From Paenibacillus tyrphae (lineage in GTDB: Bacteria > Bacillota > Bacilli > Paenibacillales > NBRC-103111): a stretch of DNA of 64,000 nucleotides. The notes beneath the pieces were generated by a model. It saw nothing but the letters and a program-made list of their open reading frames with translations, was not told the DNA's origin and made no database searches. Both the position numbers and the translations under genes were made by a program. How positions within the stretch are numbered: position 1 is the stretch's first letter; every line of letters starts with the position of its first letter. Positions 34,264 to 43,755 of the stretch are shown here, piece by piece. The stretch lies in NCBI RefSeq assembly GCF_000722545.1, contig NZ_JNVM01000012.1, forward strand, positions 1-64,000. The letters are read 5' to 3'.

Positions 34264-34290
34264 ACTTTTGTCAAAAATGCAGCGCCATTC

Positions 34291-34782
34291 TTAGCACCCG
34301 ACCTCTTGCAGCGGCCGTCGTTCGACGGTCAGCAGCTTTCCCTCGCGAAAAAAGCAGCGGTGCTCCGCACAAGGCTCACCCGCCAGCATCGCCGGAAGAA
34401 AATGCTGGACATGCTGCACCACGCCGTAGTTTTCCGCGTCGATTACCCAGTCGATCGGCTTCCACGCCAGGATGCCCTCGGCCGTCTCCATCGGCAAAGC
34501 CGGCAGTGCATCACCCGGGACCTCTCCGATAAAGGCGTACATTCCCCCGGCATCCCGGCCGTCCACTTCCCACGTCACAGTCCCGCCGAAGCGCACCGCC
34601 TCCGTTTCGAGACGGAGCCCGGTCTCCTCTTCGATTTCTCGCATGACGCTCTCCAGCGGTGTTTCACCCGGCTCCAGCTTGCCGCCGACCCCGTTCCACA
34701 GCCCCAGCAGCGGCGCCTTGCCCCGGTTCAGCATAAGCAAACGGTCGCCGCTGCGAATAAAAGCGATATTATATTTCAGCAT
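34291..34782 (-). CDS. Nudix hydrolase (MutT/8-oxo-dGTPase-like)
   Basis: 163 residues. The Nudix box is complete: GGKLEPGETPLESVMREIEEE (G-x5-E-x7-REUxEE) followed by TGL. Preceding LLMLNRGKAPLLGLWNGVGG and the Trp-containing loop resemble the MutT-type 8-oxo-dGTP diphosphatases, which sanitise the nucleotide pool. Substrate not provable from sequence. Confidence 0.9.
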   Translation of the reverse strand: MLKYNIAFIRSGDRLLMLNRGKAPLLGLWNGVGGKLEPGETPLESVMREIEEETGLRLETEAVRFGGTVTWEVDGRDAGGMYAFIGEVPGDALPALPMETAEGILAWKPIDWVIDAENYGVVQHVQHFLPAMLAGEPCAEHRCFFREGKLLTVERRPLQEVGC

Positions 34783-35032
34783 GTCTCACCCTCCTGCCCC
34801 GCAAAATCCGCAAGTCTATCTCCATTATAATGCAAGTTTCCACAAAAGCCCGGAAAATCCTGCAACATTTGCTTATTTTCGGCGAATATGAGATTGCCAC
34901 GGTACGGGGAATTTGTTATCATTGACAAGTGGCGAGCCCATATGTAATATTTATTATAAAAACGTATGCTTTACTGCTTAAAAGCTTAAAAGCCACGAAG
35001 CGGTCGCCTATTCAGGAGAGGAGTCAATAGTT

Positions 35033-35989
35033 ATGGTCAGGGAAAACCACAATATTTTGGACTGCACCATCCGCGACGGCGGTTTGGTCAATAACTGGGA
35101 TTTTAGCGTCGAGTTTGTCAAAGACATGTATTACGGTCTGAGCGAAGCCGGCGTCGAATATATGGAGATCGGTTATAAAAACTCGGCTAAGCTGCTGAAA
35201 GGCGCTGAAGCGGGCCCTTGGCGCTTTTTGAACGAGGATTTCCTGAAGGAAGTCATCCCGCAAAAGACCGACACCAAGCTGTCTGCGCTGGTCGATATCG
35301 GACGCGTTGACGAGAAGGACATTCTCCCCCGGGAGAACAGTCTGCTCGACCTGATCCGCGTAGCGACCTACATTAAAGATGTGGATAAAGCGCTCGATCT
35401 GGTGCAGAAATTCCACGACTACGGCTATGAAACGACGATCAACATTATGGCGCTCTCCCACGTGATGGAAAACGATCTGAACGAAGCGTTCGAAGAAATC
35501 GCCAAAAGTCCGGTCGATGTCGTGTACATCGTCGATTCGTACGGCAGCATGGACTACCGGGACGTCGAATATCTCGTCTCCAAATTCCAACGTCTACTGC
35601 CGAATAAGAAGCTCGGTCTGCATATGCATAACAACATGCAGCTCGCCTTCTCCAATACGATCATGGGCGCCACCAAAGGCGTCGAGTTCCTTGACACCTC
35701 CGTATACGGCATGGGACGAGCTGCCGGCAACTGCCCAACAGAGCTGATCGTCAGCCATTTGAAAAATCCGAAGTACGACGTTCGTCCGATCCTCGGCATC
35801 ATTGAGAAGCATATGATCACCATGCGCGAGAAGTGGGAGTGGGGCTACATCATTCCTTACATGATCGCCGGCGTATTGAACGATCATCCGCGTTCGGCCA
35901 TGGCGGTTCGCACCAGCGACAAAAAGGACAAGTTCGTGGAATTCTACGACAAAATGACTTCCCCCGAAGCGATGCCGGCCGGCGAGTAA
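35033..35989 (+). CDS. HMGL-like (DRE-TIM) aldolase/synthase family protein
   Basis: 318 residues. The DRE-TIM metallolyase signature is near the N-terminus (ILDCTIRDGGLVNNWDF), with Asp and Arg of the catalytic/metal site; later metal-binding histidines are in LGLHMHNNMQLAF, and GMGRAAGNCPTELIV matches the family's C-terminal loop. It lacks the regulatory domain of isopropylmalate synthase and resembles 4-hydroxy-2-oxovalerate aldolase-like proteins. Substrate is unknown. GGAGAGGAG precedes the ATG and a strong terminator follows, so it is probably monocistronic. Confidence 0.88.
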   Translation: MVRENHNILDCTIRDGGLVNNWDFSVEFVKDMYYGLSEAGVEYMEIGYKNSAKLLKGAEAGPWRFLNEDFLKEVIPQKTDTKLSALVDIGRVDEKDILPRENSLLDLIRVATYIKDVDKALDLVQKFHDYGYETTINIMALSHVMENDLNEAFEEIAKSPVDVVYIVDSYGSMDYRDVEYLVSKFQRLLPNKKLGLHMHNNMQLAFSNTIMGATKGVEFLDTSVYGMGRAAGNCPTELIVSHLKNPKYDVRPILGIIEKHMITMREKWEWGYIIPYMIAGVLNDHPRSAMAVRTSDKKDKFVEFYDKMTSPEAMPAGE

Positions 35990-36017
35990 TCCGGCTGCCG
36001 CTTGCGGTTCACCCAGC

Positions 36018-36054
36018 AAAAACCCGGTTTCCCTTGGAGGAAGCCGGGTTTCTT
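36018..36054 (+). terminator. Terminator of the aldolase-family gene
   Basis: AAACCCGGTTTCC pairs with GGAAGCCGGGTTT, followed by CTTG. Confidence 0.75.
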
Positions 36055-36114
36055 GTCTATTCACACGCCATTCTGATAAGCTTAACCTTGTACGGAAAGG
36101 GGAAATGCGCTACT

Positions 36115-36657
36115 ATGAAAACTTTTGAAGCCCGGGTCAAGGCCGTGATGGCCGCCCGCGATCCGCATACATTCGTCACCGCGCGGGAAGGCTCCGTCAC
36201 TGTGGATCTTGCCGGCATTCCCGGCGACCGGCATTACGGACTCACGCGTCCTGCCGACAGTCGGCAGCGGTTTTATCCGCGCGGCACCGACATTGCCAAC
36301 CGAAGACAGATCAGCATCGTCTCCGTCGAGGAATTAGCCCAGATCGCCGAGCGGCTAGGGCTGCCCGAAGTGCTACCGGAGTGGCTCGGCGCCAATCTGC
36401 TCTTGGAGGGATATCCTTCCCTCACGCTGCTGCCACAGGGCGCACGCCTGCTGTTCCCTGCCGGAACAGGCTTGATCGGCGAAGGCGAGAACCTCCCCTG
36501 CCCGGGGCCGGGTGAAGCGATCGCCGAAGCGACAGGCCATGCTGCGGCAGCTACCCGCTTCACGGCTGCCGCGAAGAAGCGGCGCGGCATCGTCTGCTCC
36601 GTCGAGCGCGTAGGCACTATCACAGAAGGCGATATCGTGCAGATTATGATCGAGTAA
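36115..36657 (+). CDS. MOSC-domain protein
   Basis: 180 residues from ATG 36115; the open frame runs back to 35833 inside the preceding gene but AAAGGGG is placed for this ATG. MOSC (molybdenum cofactor sulfurase C-terminal) features: AGIPGDRHYGLTRPA, RRQISIVSVEELAQI, GANLLLEG and the conserved Cys in GEGENLPCPGPG. Such proteins bind sulfur carriers or molybdenum cofactor; stand-alone members may move sulfur or act on N-hydroxylated compounds. It precedes the radical SAM gene by 54 bases, possibly in one operon. Confidence 0.88.
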   Translation: MKTFEARVKAVMAARDPHTFVTAREGSVTVDLAGIPGDRHYGLTRPADSRQRFYPRGTDIANRRQISIVSVEELAQIAERLGLPEVLPEWLGANLLLEGYPSLTLLPQGARLLFPAGTGLIGEGENLPCPGPGEAIAEATGHAAAATRFTAAAKKRRGIVCSVERVGTITEGDIVQIMIE

Positions 36658-36711
36658 CCGGGGCAGGGCCCGGTCGATTTCACATTTTACAAGCGAAACG
36701 AGGTGCGGTAG

Positions 36712-37536
36712 GTGCTTCCGACCGTTACGTTCAAAGCCCCCAAACAGCTGCTCAATGCGGCTACCGGCTACTTGACGGGCTATACGCATACGCTCAATCC
36801 TTATTCCGGCTGCGCCTTCGCCTGCACCTACTGCTACGTGCGCGAAATGCCGGTGGCGAAGTTTCGTCCGGAGCCTTGGGGAAGCTGGGTCGACGTAAAA
36901 TCGTCGGCTGCGGAGCTGCTCGCCAAAGAACTCATCCGGGCGAAACGCAAGGGCTCTGTTTCCATCTTTATGTCTTCCAGCACGGACCCGTACCAGCCGG
37001 TCGAATACCGGACCGGGCTGACCCGTTCGCTGCTCGAAACGATGGCGGAAGGAGACGCGCCAGACTTTGTGCTGCTGCAAACGCGCAGCCCGCTCGTTAC
37101 CCGGGATATCGATCTGCTCCAGCGGCTCGGAACGCGTGTACGCGTCAGCCTCACGATCGAGACCGACCTGGAATCGGTCCGCAAGGCCTTCTCGCCGGCA
37201 GCGCCGCCGATCCCTGCCCGGCTGCGGGCGCTGCGCAAGCTTGTCGAAGCGGGCATACCCGCGCAAGCGGCCGTTTCACCCGTGCTGCCGAGCAGCGACG
37301 GCTTTGCGCAAGCGCTGCAGGATACCGGCGTGACGCGGCTCGTCGTCGACGACTTCTTCATGGGCGACGGCAGTCTCGGACGGCGCACGGAGCGCCTCGG
37401 CATCCGCCGCATTTACGAGTCGCTCGGTCTGGAGGCTTGGTATGACCGTGACGCTTACCGGCAAGTACTGGAGCAGCTGAAGCAGCATTTTCTGGAAGAG
37501 CGGATTTTGGTGAGTCAGGCGGGCTTTTTGCCGTAA
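36712..37536 (+). CDS. Radical SAM protein (SPL-like)
   Basis: 274 residues from a GTG start at 36712 with GAGGTG six bases upstream. The radical SAM Cys motif is CAFACTYCYV (C-x3-C-x2-C); around it NPYSGCAF and the downstream SSSTDPYQPVE match the spore-photoproduct-lyase-like family of small radical SAM proteins. SPL itself repairs UV spore photoproducts; this protein is shorter and its substrate is unknown. Follows the MOSC gene. Confidence 0.9.
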   Translation: MLPTVTFKAPKQLLNAATGYLTGYTHTLNPYSGCAFACTYCYVREMPVAKFRPEPWGSWVDVKSSAAELLAKELIRAKRKGSVSIFMSSSTDPYQPVEYRTGLTRSLLETMAEGDAPDFVLLQTRSPLVTRDIDLLQRLGTRVRVSLTIETDLESVRKAFSPAAPPIPARLRALRKLVEAGIPAQAAVSPVLPSSDGFAQALQDTGVTRLVVDDFFMGDGSLGRRTERLGIRRIYESLGLEAWYDRDAYRQVLEQLKQHFLEERILVSQAGFLP

Positions 37537-37552
37537 GAAGCAGGAGTCCATT

Positions 37553-37642
37553 ATGGATGAATGCGACAAATGGGGAGACATCGATAATCCGATGCCTCAG
37601 TACATCTCTAATACTCCAATTGACCCTCCATCACAAGCTTAG
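37553..37642 (+). CDS. Possible 29-residue protein
   Basis: ATG 37553 lies 16 bases after the radical SAM stop, with AGGAG seven bases upstream. Product MDECDKWGDIDNPMPQYISN then TPIDPPSQA, acidic and proline-rich. Position and ribosome site favour translation, but such a short frame could occur by chance. The rest of the 350-base gap holds only the terminator at 37800-37840. Confidence 0.35.
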   Translation: MDECDKWGDIDNPMPQYISNTPIDPPSQA

Positions 37643-37799
37643 GGAACCATGTTACGAGGAAGATATCGAAATCCTATGTAAGCCGGTTCTCATCCGAATG
37701 CGCTGGCGTTCGGCGAACACGGACAGCCGACTGCCTGTGGTTCGACATAGGATGTAAGCAGGCTGTTATCGGCGCGAACGCAGCAAACGAGAGCAATAA

Positions 37800-37840
37800 A
37801 AAAGAAGCGAGTCCCCGCATAGAGGAACTCGCTTCTTTTG
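37800..37840. terminator. Terminator of the malic enzyme gene
   Basis: GAAGCGAGTCCC region pairs with GAACTCGCTTC; flanked by A- and T-runs so it can act on both strands. Confidence 0.85.
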
Positions 37841-37885
37841 CTATGCTCGACGAGTTGGTGCCTACTCGTTCGCGCCTGCCTGATC

Positions 37886-39289
37886 TTACCGGAAATCCGG
37901 CGGAATCCGGCGGGCGGTGCCGGTCAAGATCGCCGCTTCGATAATCGCGTGGCGAACTTTCTTCACGACATGCTCGTTGAAAATACTTGGGATAATATAC
38001 TGCTCGTTCAGCTCCGCATCCGTAACAACGGAAGCGATGGCGCGTGCCGCGGCAAGCTTCATCGGCTCGTTGATATTGCGGGCGCGGCAATCAAGCGCCC
38101 CGCGGAAAATGCCCGGAAATACCAAGACGTTGTTAATCTGGTTCGGATAGTCGCTCCGGCCCGTAGCAAATACGCGCACATGCGGTAGCGCTTCCTCCGG
38201 GTTGATCTCCGGCGTCGGGTTCGCCATCGCGAAAACGATGCTGTCGGGCGCCATGGCTTGGACATCTTGTCCGTTCAAGAGGCCGCCGCGGGATACGCCG
38301 ATGAAGACGTCCGCGCCGCGGATCACTTCTTTCAGCGTGCCGGGCTCAGCTTCCACCTGCGGCTGCTCGGCCAGCCACTGCCACATCGGATACTCGTAAG
38401 TGCCGCCGCGGACAATCGCGCCCTCGCGGTCGACCGGCACCAGCTTCGTAACGCCTGCGGCCAGCAGCATTTTGCAGATGGATACGCCAGCGGCGCCGAT
38501 GCCGTTCACGACGACGCGCACGTTCTCGATCCGCTTGCCAACAACCTTCAGCGCGTTAAGCAGCCCCGCGATAACGACGACGGCCGTGCCGTGCTGATCG
38601 TCATGGAATACCGGGATGTCGAGCTCTTCGTTAAGCCGGCTCTCGATCTCGAAGCAGCGCGGCGAGCTGATGTCTTCCAGGTTAATGCCGCCGAAGATCG
38701 GGCTGATCGCCTTGATCGTGCGGATAATTTCTTCCGTATCCTTCGTATCGAGACAGATCGGGAAAGCGTCGACGCCTGCGAGCTGCTTGAACAGCATCGC
38801 TTTCCCTTCCATTACTGGCGCGGCCGCGTGCGGACCGATATCGCCCAGACCGAGCACGGCGGTACCGTCGGTGATGACCGCTACAGTATTCCGTTTAATC
38901 GTCAGCGAGTACGCTTTTCTCGGATTTTCGTGAATTGCCGTACATACCCGCGCGACCCCTGGCGTGTAGACCCGGGACAAGTCATCGCGGTTTTTGATCG
39001 GAAGGTTCGGCTGAACGGACACTTTGCCGCCCAAATGCACAAGGAACGTGCGGTCGGAGACGTTGATCAGCTTGATGCCTTCATGCTGCTTCAGCGCTTC
39101 CACGACTTGCGATTCCGCGGATTCCGCCACATCCACGGTGATGTCTCGGATTGACGAATCCTTGCCCGGCCGAATCACGTCGATCGAAGTGATGTCTCCT
39201 CCGGATTTGCTGATTGCGGCGGCTACATCCCCGAACGTGGCCTTTTCGTGGTCCAATTCCACACGCAAGATAATACTCGTCTGTGCCAT
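37886..39289 (-). CDS. NAD(P)-dependent malic enzyme with N-terminal ACT domain
   Basis: 467 residues from ATG 39289 (AAGGAAGG upstream). An ACT-type regulatory domain (about 1-80: SIILRVELDHEKATFGDVAA) precedes the malic enzyme core. Core motifs are SRVYTPGVARVC, ITDGTAVLGLGDIGPHAA, the catalytic Lys in VMEGKAMLFKQ, the metal site in FHDDQHGTAVVV, and the NAD loop VVNGIGAAGVSICK. It decarboxylates malate to pyruvate. The ACT domain suggests amino-acid feedback. Confidence 0.95.
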   Translation of the reverse strand: MAQTSIILRVELDHEKATFGDVAAAISKSGGDITSIDVIRPGKDSSIRDITVDVAESAESQVVEALKQHEGIKLINVSDRTFLVHLGGKVSVQPNLPIKNRDDLSRVYTPGVARVCTAIHENPRKAYSLTIKRNTVAVITDGTAVLGLGDIGPHAAAPVMEGKAMLFKQLAGVDAFPICLDTKDTEEIIRTIKAISPIFGGINLEDISSPRCFEIESRLNEELDIPVFHDDQHGTAVVVIAGLLNALKVVGKRIENVRVVVNGIGAAGVSICKMLLAAGVTKLVPVDREGAIVRGGTYEYPMWQWLAEQPQVEAEPGTLKEVIRGADVFIGVSRGGLLNGQDVQAMAPDSIVFAMANPTPEINPEEALPHVRVFATGRSDYPNQINNVLVFPGIFRGALDCRARNINEPMKLAAARAIASVVTDAELNEQYIIPSIFNEHVVKKVRHAIIEAAILTGTARRIPPDFR

Positions 39290-39420
39290 GCTGTTAACCT
39301 TCCTTTTATATAAAATGATGTATCGAACCTTGCAATATGTCCTACAATACTCACATGTTATCACGACATTTAATTTTCGCGCAAATGAAAAACTCTATAA
39401 TCCCCTATTAAATTCTTTTT

Positions 39421-40467
39421 TCACCCGCTCTTTTTCGCTTTCCCGATGGCTTGCTCAAGCATCTCCTTATTCATCGGCCCGGGATGCTTCTCCCGGATCA
39501 TTCCTTCCGCGTTGATGACGAACGTGGCCGGATAAGCGTTCACGCGGTACGCCTTGCCGACTTCGCCTTGCCGATCCAGCACGATCGGGAACGTGAGCCC
39601 CCATTCCTTGACCCATGCGCGCACGACCGGCTCGCTGACCTCCGTCGACGTCGCGTTGACGCCGAGAATCGTCACGCCATTGCTCTCCTGCTCCGTATGT
39701 ACCTGCTGCATATGCGGCATTTCCGCCTGACACGGCGGACACCACGTCGCCCAGAAATTGAGCACGACCGTCCGCCCCCGGTAGTCGGACAGCTTGACCG
39801 TCTGGCCGTCGAGCAGTTGCAGCTCGAAATCCGGCGCCTGCTGTCCGATTTTAAGACCGATGTTCGCCCCCGCTTCAACCGCGCCCGTCGAAGGCTTATC
39901 CCACACATTGGCGGCCAGCGACGCGACCAGCGCATACCCGACGACGAAGACGACCGTCCGCTGGAGGAGCGGCTGCCACTCCCTCTTCGCCTTGGACGCG
40001 AGCCAGAAGACCGTTAGACCCGCCGCGAGCAGCGCTTTGAGTCCCCAAGTGATGCGGCTCTCCTCTTCCGTAAAAAAAATCAGCGCCGCGTAGACGGCAT
40101 ACCCCCCAATAAACGAGACAAGCACCGAATCCATATAAACGGCTGCATTCAATTTTGCCTTTTTGGCGCTAAACCATACATATACACCGGACAGCAGCGT
40201 CGCCAGCCAGACGCCTTTGTCGCCGCCGCTGAAATAAAGCAGCGACCTCGGGCTTGCCAGCACGCTCCCCGGATCGAAGACAAGGATACCCAGCTTCCAG
40301 CTGACCACCCACATAAGAAGCGCGTTCAAGACGATCGCGCCGAACGTTCCTCTGATGGAAGAACCTTTTAACCGCAGCCTCGAAATGACATAACCCGCCG
40401 CAACTGCCGCAATAACGATCAGCATGCTTTTTTGCAGGATGAAAGGCCCCCATGTCCACGTTTCCAT
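39421..40467 (-). CDS. TlpA/ResA-like thioredoxin fused to a multi-pass membrane domain
   Basis: 348 residues. Residues 1-200 contain five to seven hydrophobic segments beginning WGPFILQKSMLIVIAAVAAG; the loop RSLLYFSGGDKGVW recalls the fold of prolipoprotein diacylglyceryl transferase, a tentative comparison. Residues 205-348 are an extracytoplasmic thioredoxin-like domain with GQQAPDFELQLLDGQTVKLSDY, active site NFWATWCPPCQAEMPHM and cis-Pro in NAYPATFVIN. Such domains reduce disulfides outside the membrane, e.g. for cytochrome c maturation. Confidence 0.88.
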   Translation of the reverse strand: METWTWGPFILQKSMLIVIAAVAAGYVISRLRLKGSSIRGTFGAIVLNALLMWVVSWKLGILVFDPGSVLASPRSLLYFSGGDKGVWLATLLSGVYVWFSAKKAKLNAAVYMDSVLVSFIGGYAVYAALIFFTEEESRITWGLKALLAAGLTVFWLASKAKREWQPLLQRTVVFVVGYALVASLAANVWDKPSTGAVEAGANIGLKIGQQAPDFELQLLDGQTVKLSDYRGRTVVLNFWATWCPPCQAEMPHMQQVHTEQESNGVTILGVNATSTEVSEPVVRAWVKEWGLTFPIVLDRQGEVGKAYRVNAYPATFVINAEGMIREKHPGPMNKEMLEQAIGKAKKSG

Positions 40468-40626
40468 TGTTTGTTCACCGTTCTCTCGTCAAATGTCCTG
40501 CTTTCATTGTGGGGCGGCGACCGGACGTTGTCAAATGGTGTCCCAGCTTGTGGAACCGGGCGATTTCCGTCCCTGGACTCCCAGGCTTGTACATAAAACA
40601 ACTAGAACTGCAGGAGGGATTTCCAC

Positions 40627-41478
40627 TTGAAAAAGCAACTTACCGCACTGTTACTCGCCACTACCGTCACGTTCAGCGTCGGAGCTTTGACAGCCGAACA
40701 AGCCCATGCCGCGTCGAGTGCCACGATTGTGAGCGGCGTGAATTTCCGCAAGGCGCCGAATACGGATTCAGCCACCTACGGCCTTCTCAAAACAGGCGTA
40801 AAAGTAGACATTCTCGATAAGGTCAACAATTATTGGTATAAAGTTCGCGACGATCAAGGCAGAGTCGGCTACATATCCACAAGCAGCAAATACGTTCGCA
40901 CCGACGGTTCCGGCGGCAGCACGTCCAACGGGGGCGGCACGTCCAACGGGGGCGGCTCGTCCAATAGCGGAGGCTCGTCCAATGGCGGAAGTACGTCCAA
41001 TGGCGGCAGCACGTCCAAGCCGAGTACGGGCAGCAACAGTGAAATCGTCAACAAGGTTATTGCCGCAGGCCAAAAATATTTGGGCACTCCCTATGAGTTC
41101 GGCTCCGACCGTTCGAACACCAGTACGTTCGATTGCTCCGACTTCACCCGCCAGGCGTTCAAGGAAGGCGCAGGGATTACGCTGCCCAGCGACTCGCGCG
41201 GACAAGCCGCTTACGTCAAGTCTCTCGGCGGCACAACAACCAATTGGCGCAATCTGAAGCCGGGCGATCTGATGTTCTTCATGGACTATAAAGGAACAAA
41301 AGCGTCGGCCTACCCGTCGGACAAGTCGAATCAACGCATCTCGCACGTGGGCATTTACCTCGGAGACGGGAAAATACTGCATACGTATTCGAAAACATCA
41401 GGCGGCGTTCGCATCGATTCGATTGCGGGCAAGCATTGGGAATACCGCTTCGTCTTCGGCGGAAGCGCGTTGAAATAA
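40627..41478 (+). CDS. Secreted NlpC/P60 endopeptidase with SH3b domain
   Basis: 283 residues, TTG start at 40627 with GGAGGG nine bases upstream. Signal peptide ends at AQAHA-like EQAHAAS; then an SH3b cell-wall-binding domain (31-92), a Gly/Ser/Asn repeat linker (about 95-135, built from SNGGGT/SNGGS units) and the NlpC/P60 domain with Cys170 (FDCSDF), His240 (ISHVGIYLGDG) and His252 (LHTYSK). It cleaves peptidoglycan stem peptides, probably gamma-D-Glu-diamino acid bonds, during growth or separation. Confidence 0.94.
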   Translation: MKKQLTALLLATTVTFSVGALTAEQAHAASSATIVSGVNFRKAPNTDSATYGLLKTGVKVDILDKVNNYWYKVRDDQGRVGYISTSSKYVRTDGSGGSTSNGGGTSNGGGSSNSGGSSNGGSTSNGGSTSKPSTGSNSEIVNKVIAAGQKYLGTPYEFGSDRSNTSTFDCSDFTRQAFKEGAGITLPSDSRGQAAYVKSLGGTTTNWRNLKPGDLMFFMDYKGTKASAYPSDKSNQRISHVGIYLGDGKILHTYSKTSGGVRIDSIAGKHWEYRFVFGGSALK

Positions 41479-41489
41479 GCGTTTATGTA

Positions 41490-41532
41490 AAGCTCCGGTC
41501 CTCCCTTATCAAGGGCGGCCGGAGCTTTTTTA
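41490..41532 (+). terminator. Terminator of the NlpC/P60 gene
   Basis: AAGCTCCGG pairs with CCGGAGCTT around an inner CCCTT/AAGGG hairpin, then T-run. Confidence 0.85.
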
Positions 41533-42212
41533 TGCGGGGCGCTTCCTTCGCCAAAGACGTTTGGTTCAAGTGCCGGTGCGTAGTCGGCAAAACGTGCGCC
41601 CATAAAATAAGACTGTCCTTTACCGCGTCCACCAGCAGAATCAGAAATTAGAGGAACTGTAATGCGCTATCCGCTCAAACTTTCCAGCGTGTACAAAAAT
41701 AGCGAATCCCTGGTGCTCTAAAGCCTCCATTCCGGCAGGTACGAACATTTTTCGACACACTTAAATGATCTCAGTTCCTCTATGCTCCGAAGAACGTCTC
41801 CGCATTCAGCTTAGCGCATCGTGGTTTCCTTTATTTTCTCAAGCTTGGTCCGGTCGAGGCTTGCCTGTTCCGAGCCTGTTCCGAATCTGATCCGAGTTTA
41901 ATCCAAGCCACGTCCGAGTTCACGCGTGGTTCGAACCGGATGTCACGTCCATGTCTGTGCTGATCTGCGTCAGATGCTACGTCCAGATCCCCACCTGTTC
42001 GCCCCAGATAGTCACGCTGGGTCCGCGCCTGTCCGCGCCAGATACTACGTCCAGATCCTCAGCCAGATAGTCACGTCCGGCTCCGCGTCTTGTCCGCGAC
42101 TTGCTCTGCTTCGAATGCCACGTCCGAGTCCCCCCGCCTCCGTCAGTCCTACTGTGGGATTTGCCTCCCCTTTTCCCTTCCGTAAAGGGGGTACAAGTTC
42201 GCAACAGCTCCC
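41533..42212. other. Long intergenic region with degenerate tandem repeats
   Basis: No gene recognised. Two imperfect units about 68 bp apart start at 41971 and 42039: CAGAT(G/A)CTACGTCCAGATCC, then CCAGATAGTCACG and a TCCGCG-rich end. Shorter relatives (CACGTCCGAGT) flank them at about 41910 and 42119. Minus-strand open frames here look like noise. It separates convergent genes. Confidence 0.55.
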
Positions 42213-42257
42213 AAAAAAGCCGCCCCCGCCGCAGATTGCCTGCGCCAGAGACGGCTC
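42213..42257 (-). terminator. Terminator of the sugar-transport operon
   Basis: Minus strand GGAGCCG...CGGCTTTTTTGGGAG with a GC-rich interior, just past the binding-protein stop. Confidence 0.65.
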
Positions 42258-42268
42258 CACCTTTACGC

Positions 42269-43732
42269 TTATTTCTTCGCTCTCCACGCGTCGAGCTGCT
42301 TCTGCGCCTCGTCCATCACTTTGTTGATACCCGCAGCTTTCAGCTTGTCGATCGCTTTGGGCAGCACCTCCGGTGGCTCGACGGAGCCGGTCTCCAGCGC
42401 TTTTTTGAACTCCTCCGACACGCTCTTGACGGCGGCAAGCTCGTTCTCCACCTTCGAGGAGTCGAACTGGAAGCCGAGCAGCGGTGCGTTCTTGGCCGAT
42501 TTGTTGAATTTGTCGTACTGCTCCCACTTGTCGGTCGGGTCCTTGGGGAACCGGTTCAGCAGGAACATGTTGCCGAGCGTAAACGAAGACATGGAGTAAC
42601 CGGAATCCGGGGTCAGCTCGATGACGCCCTCGGAAACCTTTTTATAGTGCGTGCCTTCGAGGCCGTAGTTCACCAGATTCCGCAAATACGTGTCGGAGTT
42701 CAGCAGGTTTAGAAACTCCATCGCTTTCTCGGGATGCTTGGAATTCGCGGAAATCGCCATCATGGAGCCGGTCACCGACCAGTTGAACACGATCGGCTCG
42801 TGAATCGGCTTCGATACGATCTCGTATTTGAAGCCTTCCGACCATAAATTGTCCGCGAACGGGACTGTATGCGCTTTGTCGACGAGCCATTTGCCGGTTT
42901 TCTCGTGATCGTTGCCCGTTTTGGTCGCAACGTCGGGCGGCAAATAGCCAGCCTTGTAGTATTTGCGCATCGTTTCGCTCATTTGCCGGTACTCGGGCGT
43001 CTCGAATACGTTGACGATCTTGTAATCCTGCGTATCGAGCCGTACCCCGAACGGGATGCCCTGTACGACGAAATCGAACGGAACGAACGGGTCGACGTTG
43101 CTTGGAATCGGGTATATGCCCGGTTCGTTTTCCTTCATCGTCTTGAGCAGCGGCTCCAAACTTTCCAGCGAACTGACGTTCGAGAGGTCCATTTTGTATT
43201 TGTCGACGTATTGCTTGTTGAACCGCCACACTGCCTGAGCGGGCAATTCTTTGTTGGTCGGCACCCCGTAGTTGTGTCCGTTCACCTTGGAGCCTTCGAG
43301 GAACGACGGGTGTACGGCCTTCTTGATACCCTGCCCGTATTTCTCCAGCAGGCCGTCCATCTCGTAAAACGCCCCTTTGCGGGCGTTCTGCACGTAGTCA
43401 AAAGCCCAAGAGCTCGTAAACGCGATGTCGTAAGGCTCGCCGGATACGGAGATGACCTGCATCTTCTGGGAGTAGTCGCCCCAATCGATCATCTTCATTT
43501 TCACCGTAGCGTTGATTTTCTCTTTTGTATATTTGCTGACGGCCTCCATTACTTTGTCGGCATCCTTTTGCGGTCCGCCGATCGTGTACCAGATCAGCTC
43601 TACGGACTGGCCGTCCGCTTTCCCGGCGCCCGCTCCTTCTTGAGTGGGGCTACCGCCGGAGCACCCGGCGGCCAGCGCGGACAGCATCAGCACCGAGGCG
43701 AGCCCGGCAGCGAGTCGTTTCCGTTTGAACAT
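42269..43732 (-). CDS. Extracellular sugar-binding lipoprotein (LplA/YtcQ-like)
   Basis: 487 residues from ATG 43732 (AAGGAGG upstream); the frame extends back into the permease gene but that part is not translated as this protein. Signal peptide with lipobox LAAGCSGG. Family-1-like solute-binding fold: VELIWYTIGGPQKDADKVME at the start, MIDWGDYSQKMQVISVSGEPYDIAFTSSW (two strands of the first lobe, split here), and YGVPTNKELP. Its large size and partners (LplB/LplC permeases, YesMN) are typical of Paenibacillus oligosaccharide importers. Confidence 0.93.
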   Translation of the reverse strand: MFKRKRLAAGLASVLMLSALAAGCSGGSPTQEGAGAGKADGQSVELIWYTIGGPQKDADKVMEAVSKYTKEKINATVKMKMIDWGDYSQKMQVISVSGEPYDIAFTSSWAFDYVQNARKGAFYEMDGLLEKYGQGIKKAVHPSFLEGSKVNGHNYGVPTNKELPAQAVWRFNKQYVDKYKMDLSNVSSLESLEPLLKTMKENEPGIYPIPSNVDPFVPFDFVVQGIPFGVRLDTQDYKIVNVFETPEYRQMSETMRKYYKAGYLPPDVATKTGNDHEKTGKWLVDKAHTVPFADNLWSEGFKYEIVSKPIHEPIVFNWSVTGSMMAISANSKHPEKAMEFLNLLNSDTYLRNLVNYGLEGTHYKKVSEGVIELTPDSGYSMSSFTLGNMFLLNRFPKDPTDKWEQYDKFNKSAKNAPLLGFQFDSSKVENELAAVKSVSEEFKKALETGSVEPPEVLPKAIDKLKAAGINKVMDEAQKQLDAWRAKK

Positions 43733-43755
43733 GCAGCATTCCTCCTTGTACGATG

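Noticed and set aside
42045..42527. Minus-strand frame over the tandem repeats
   Set aside because: Overlaps the end of the binding-protein gene in another frame and runs into repeats.
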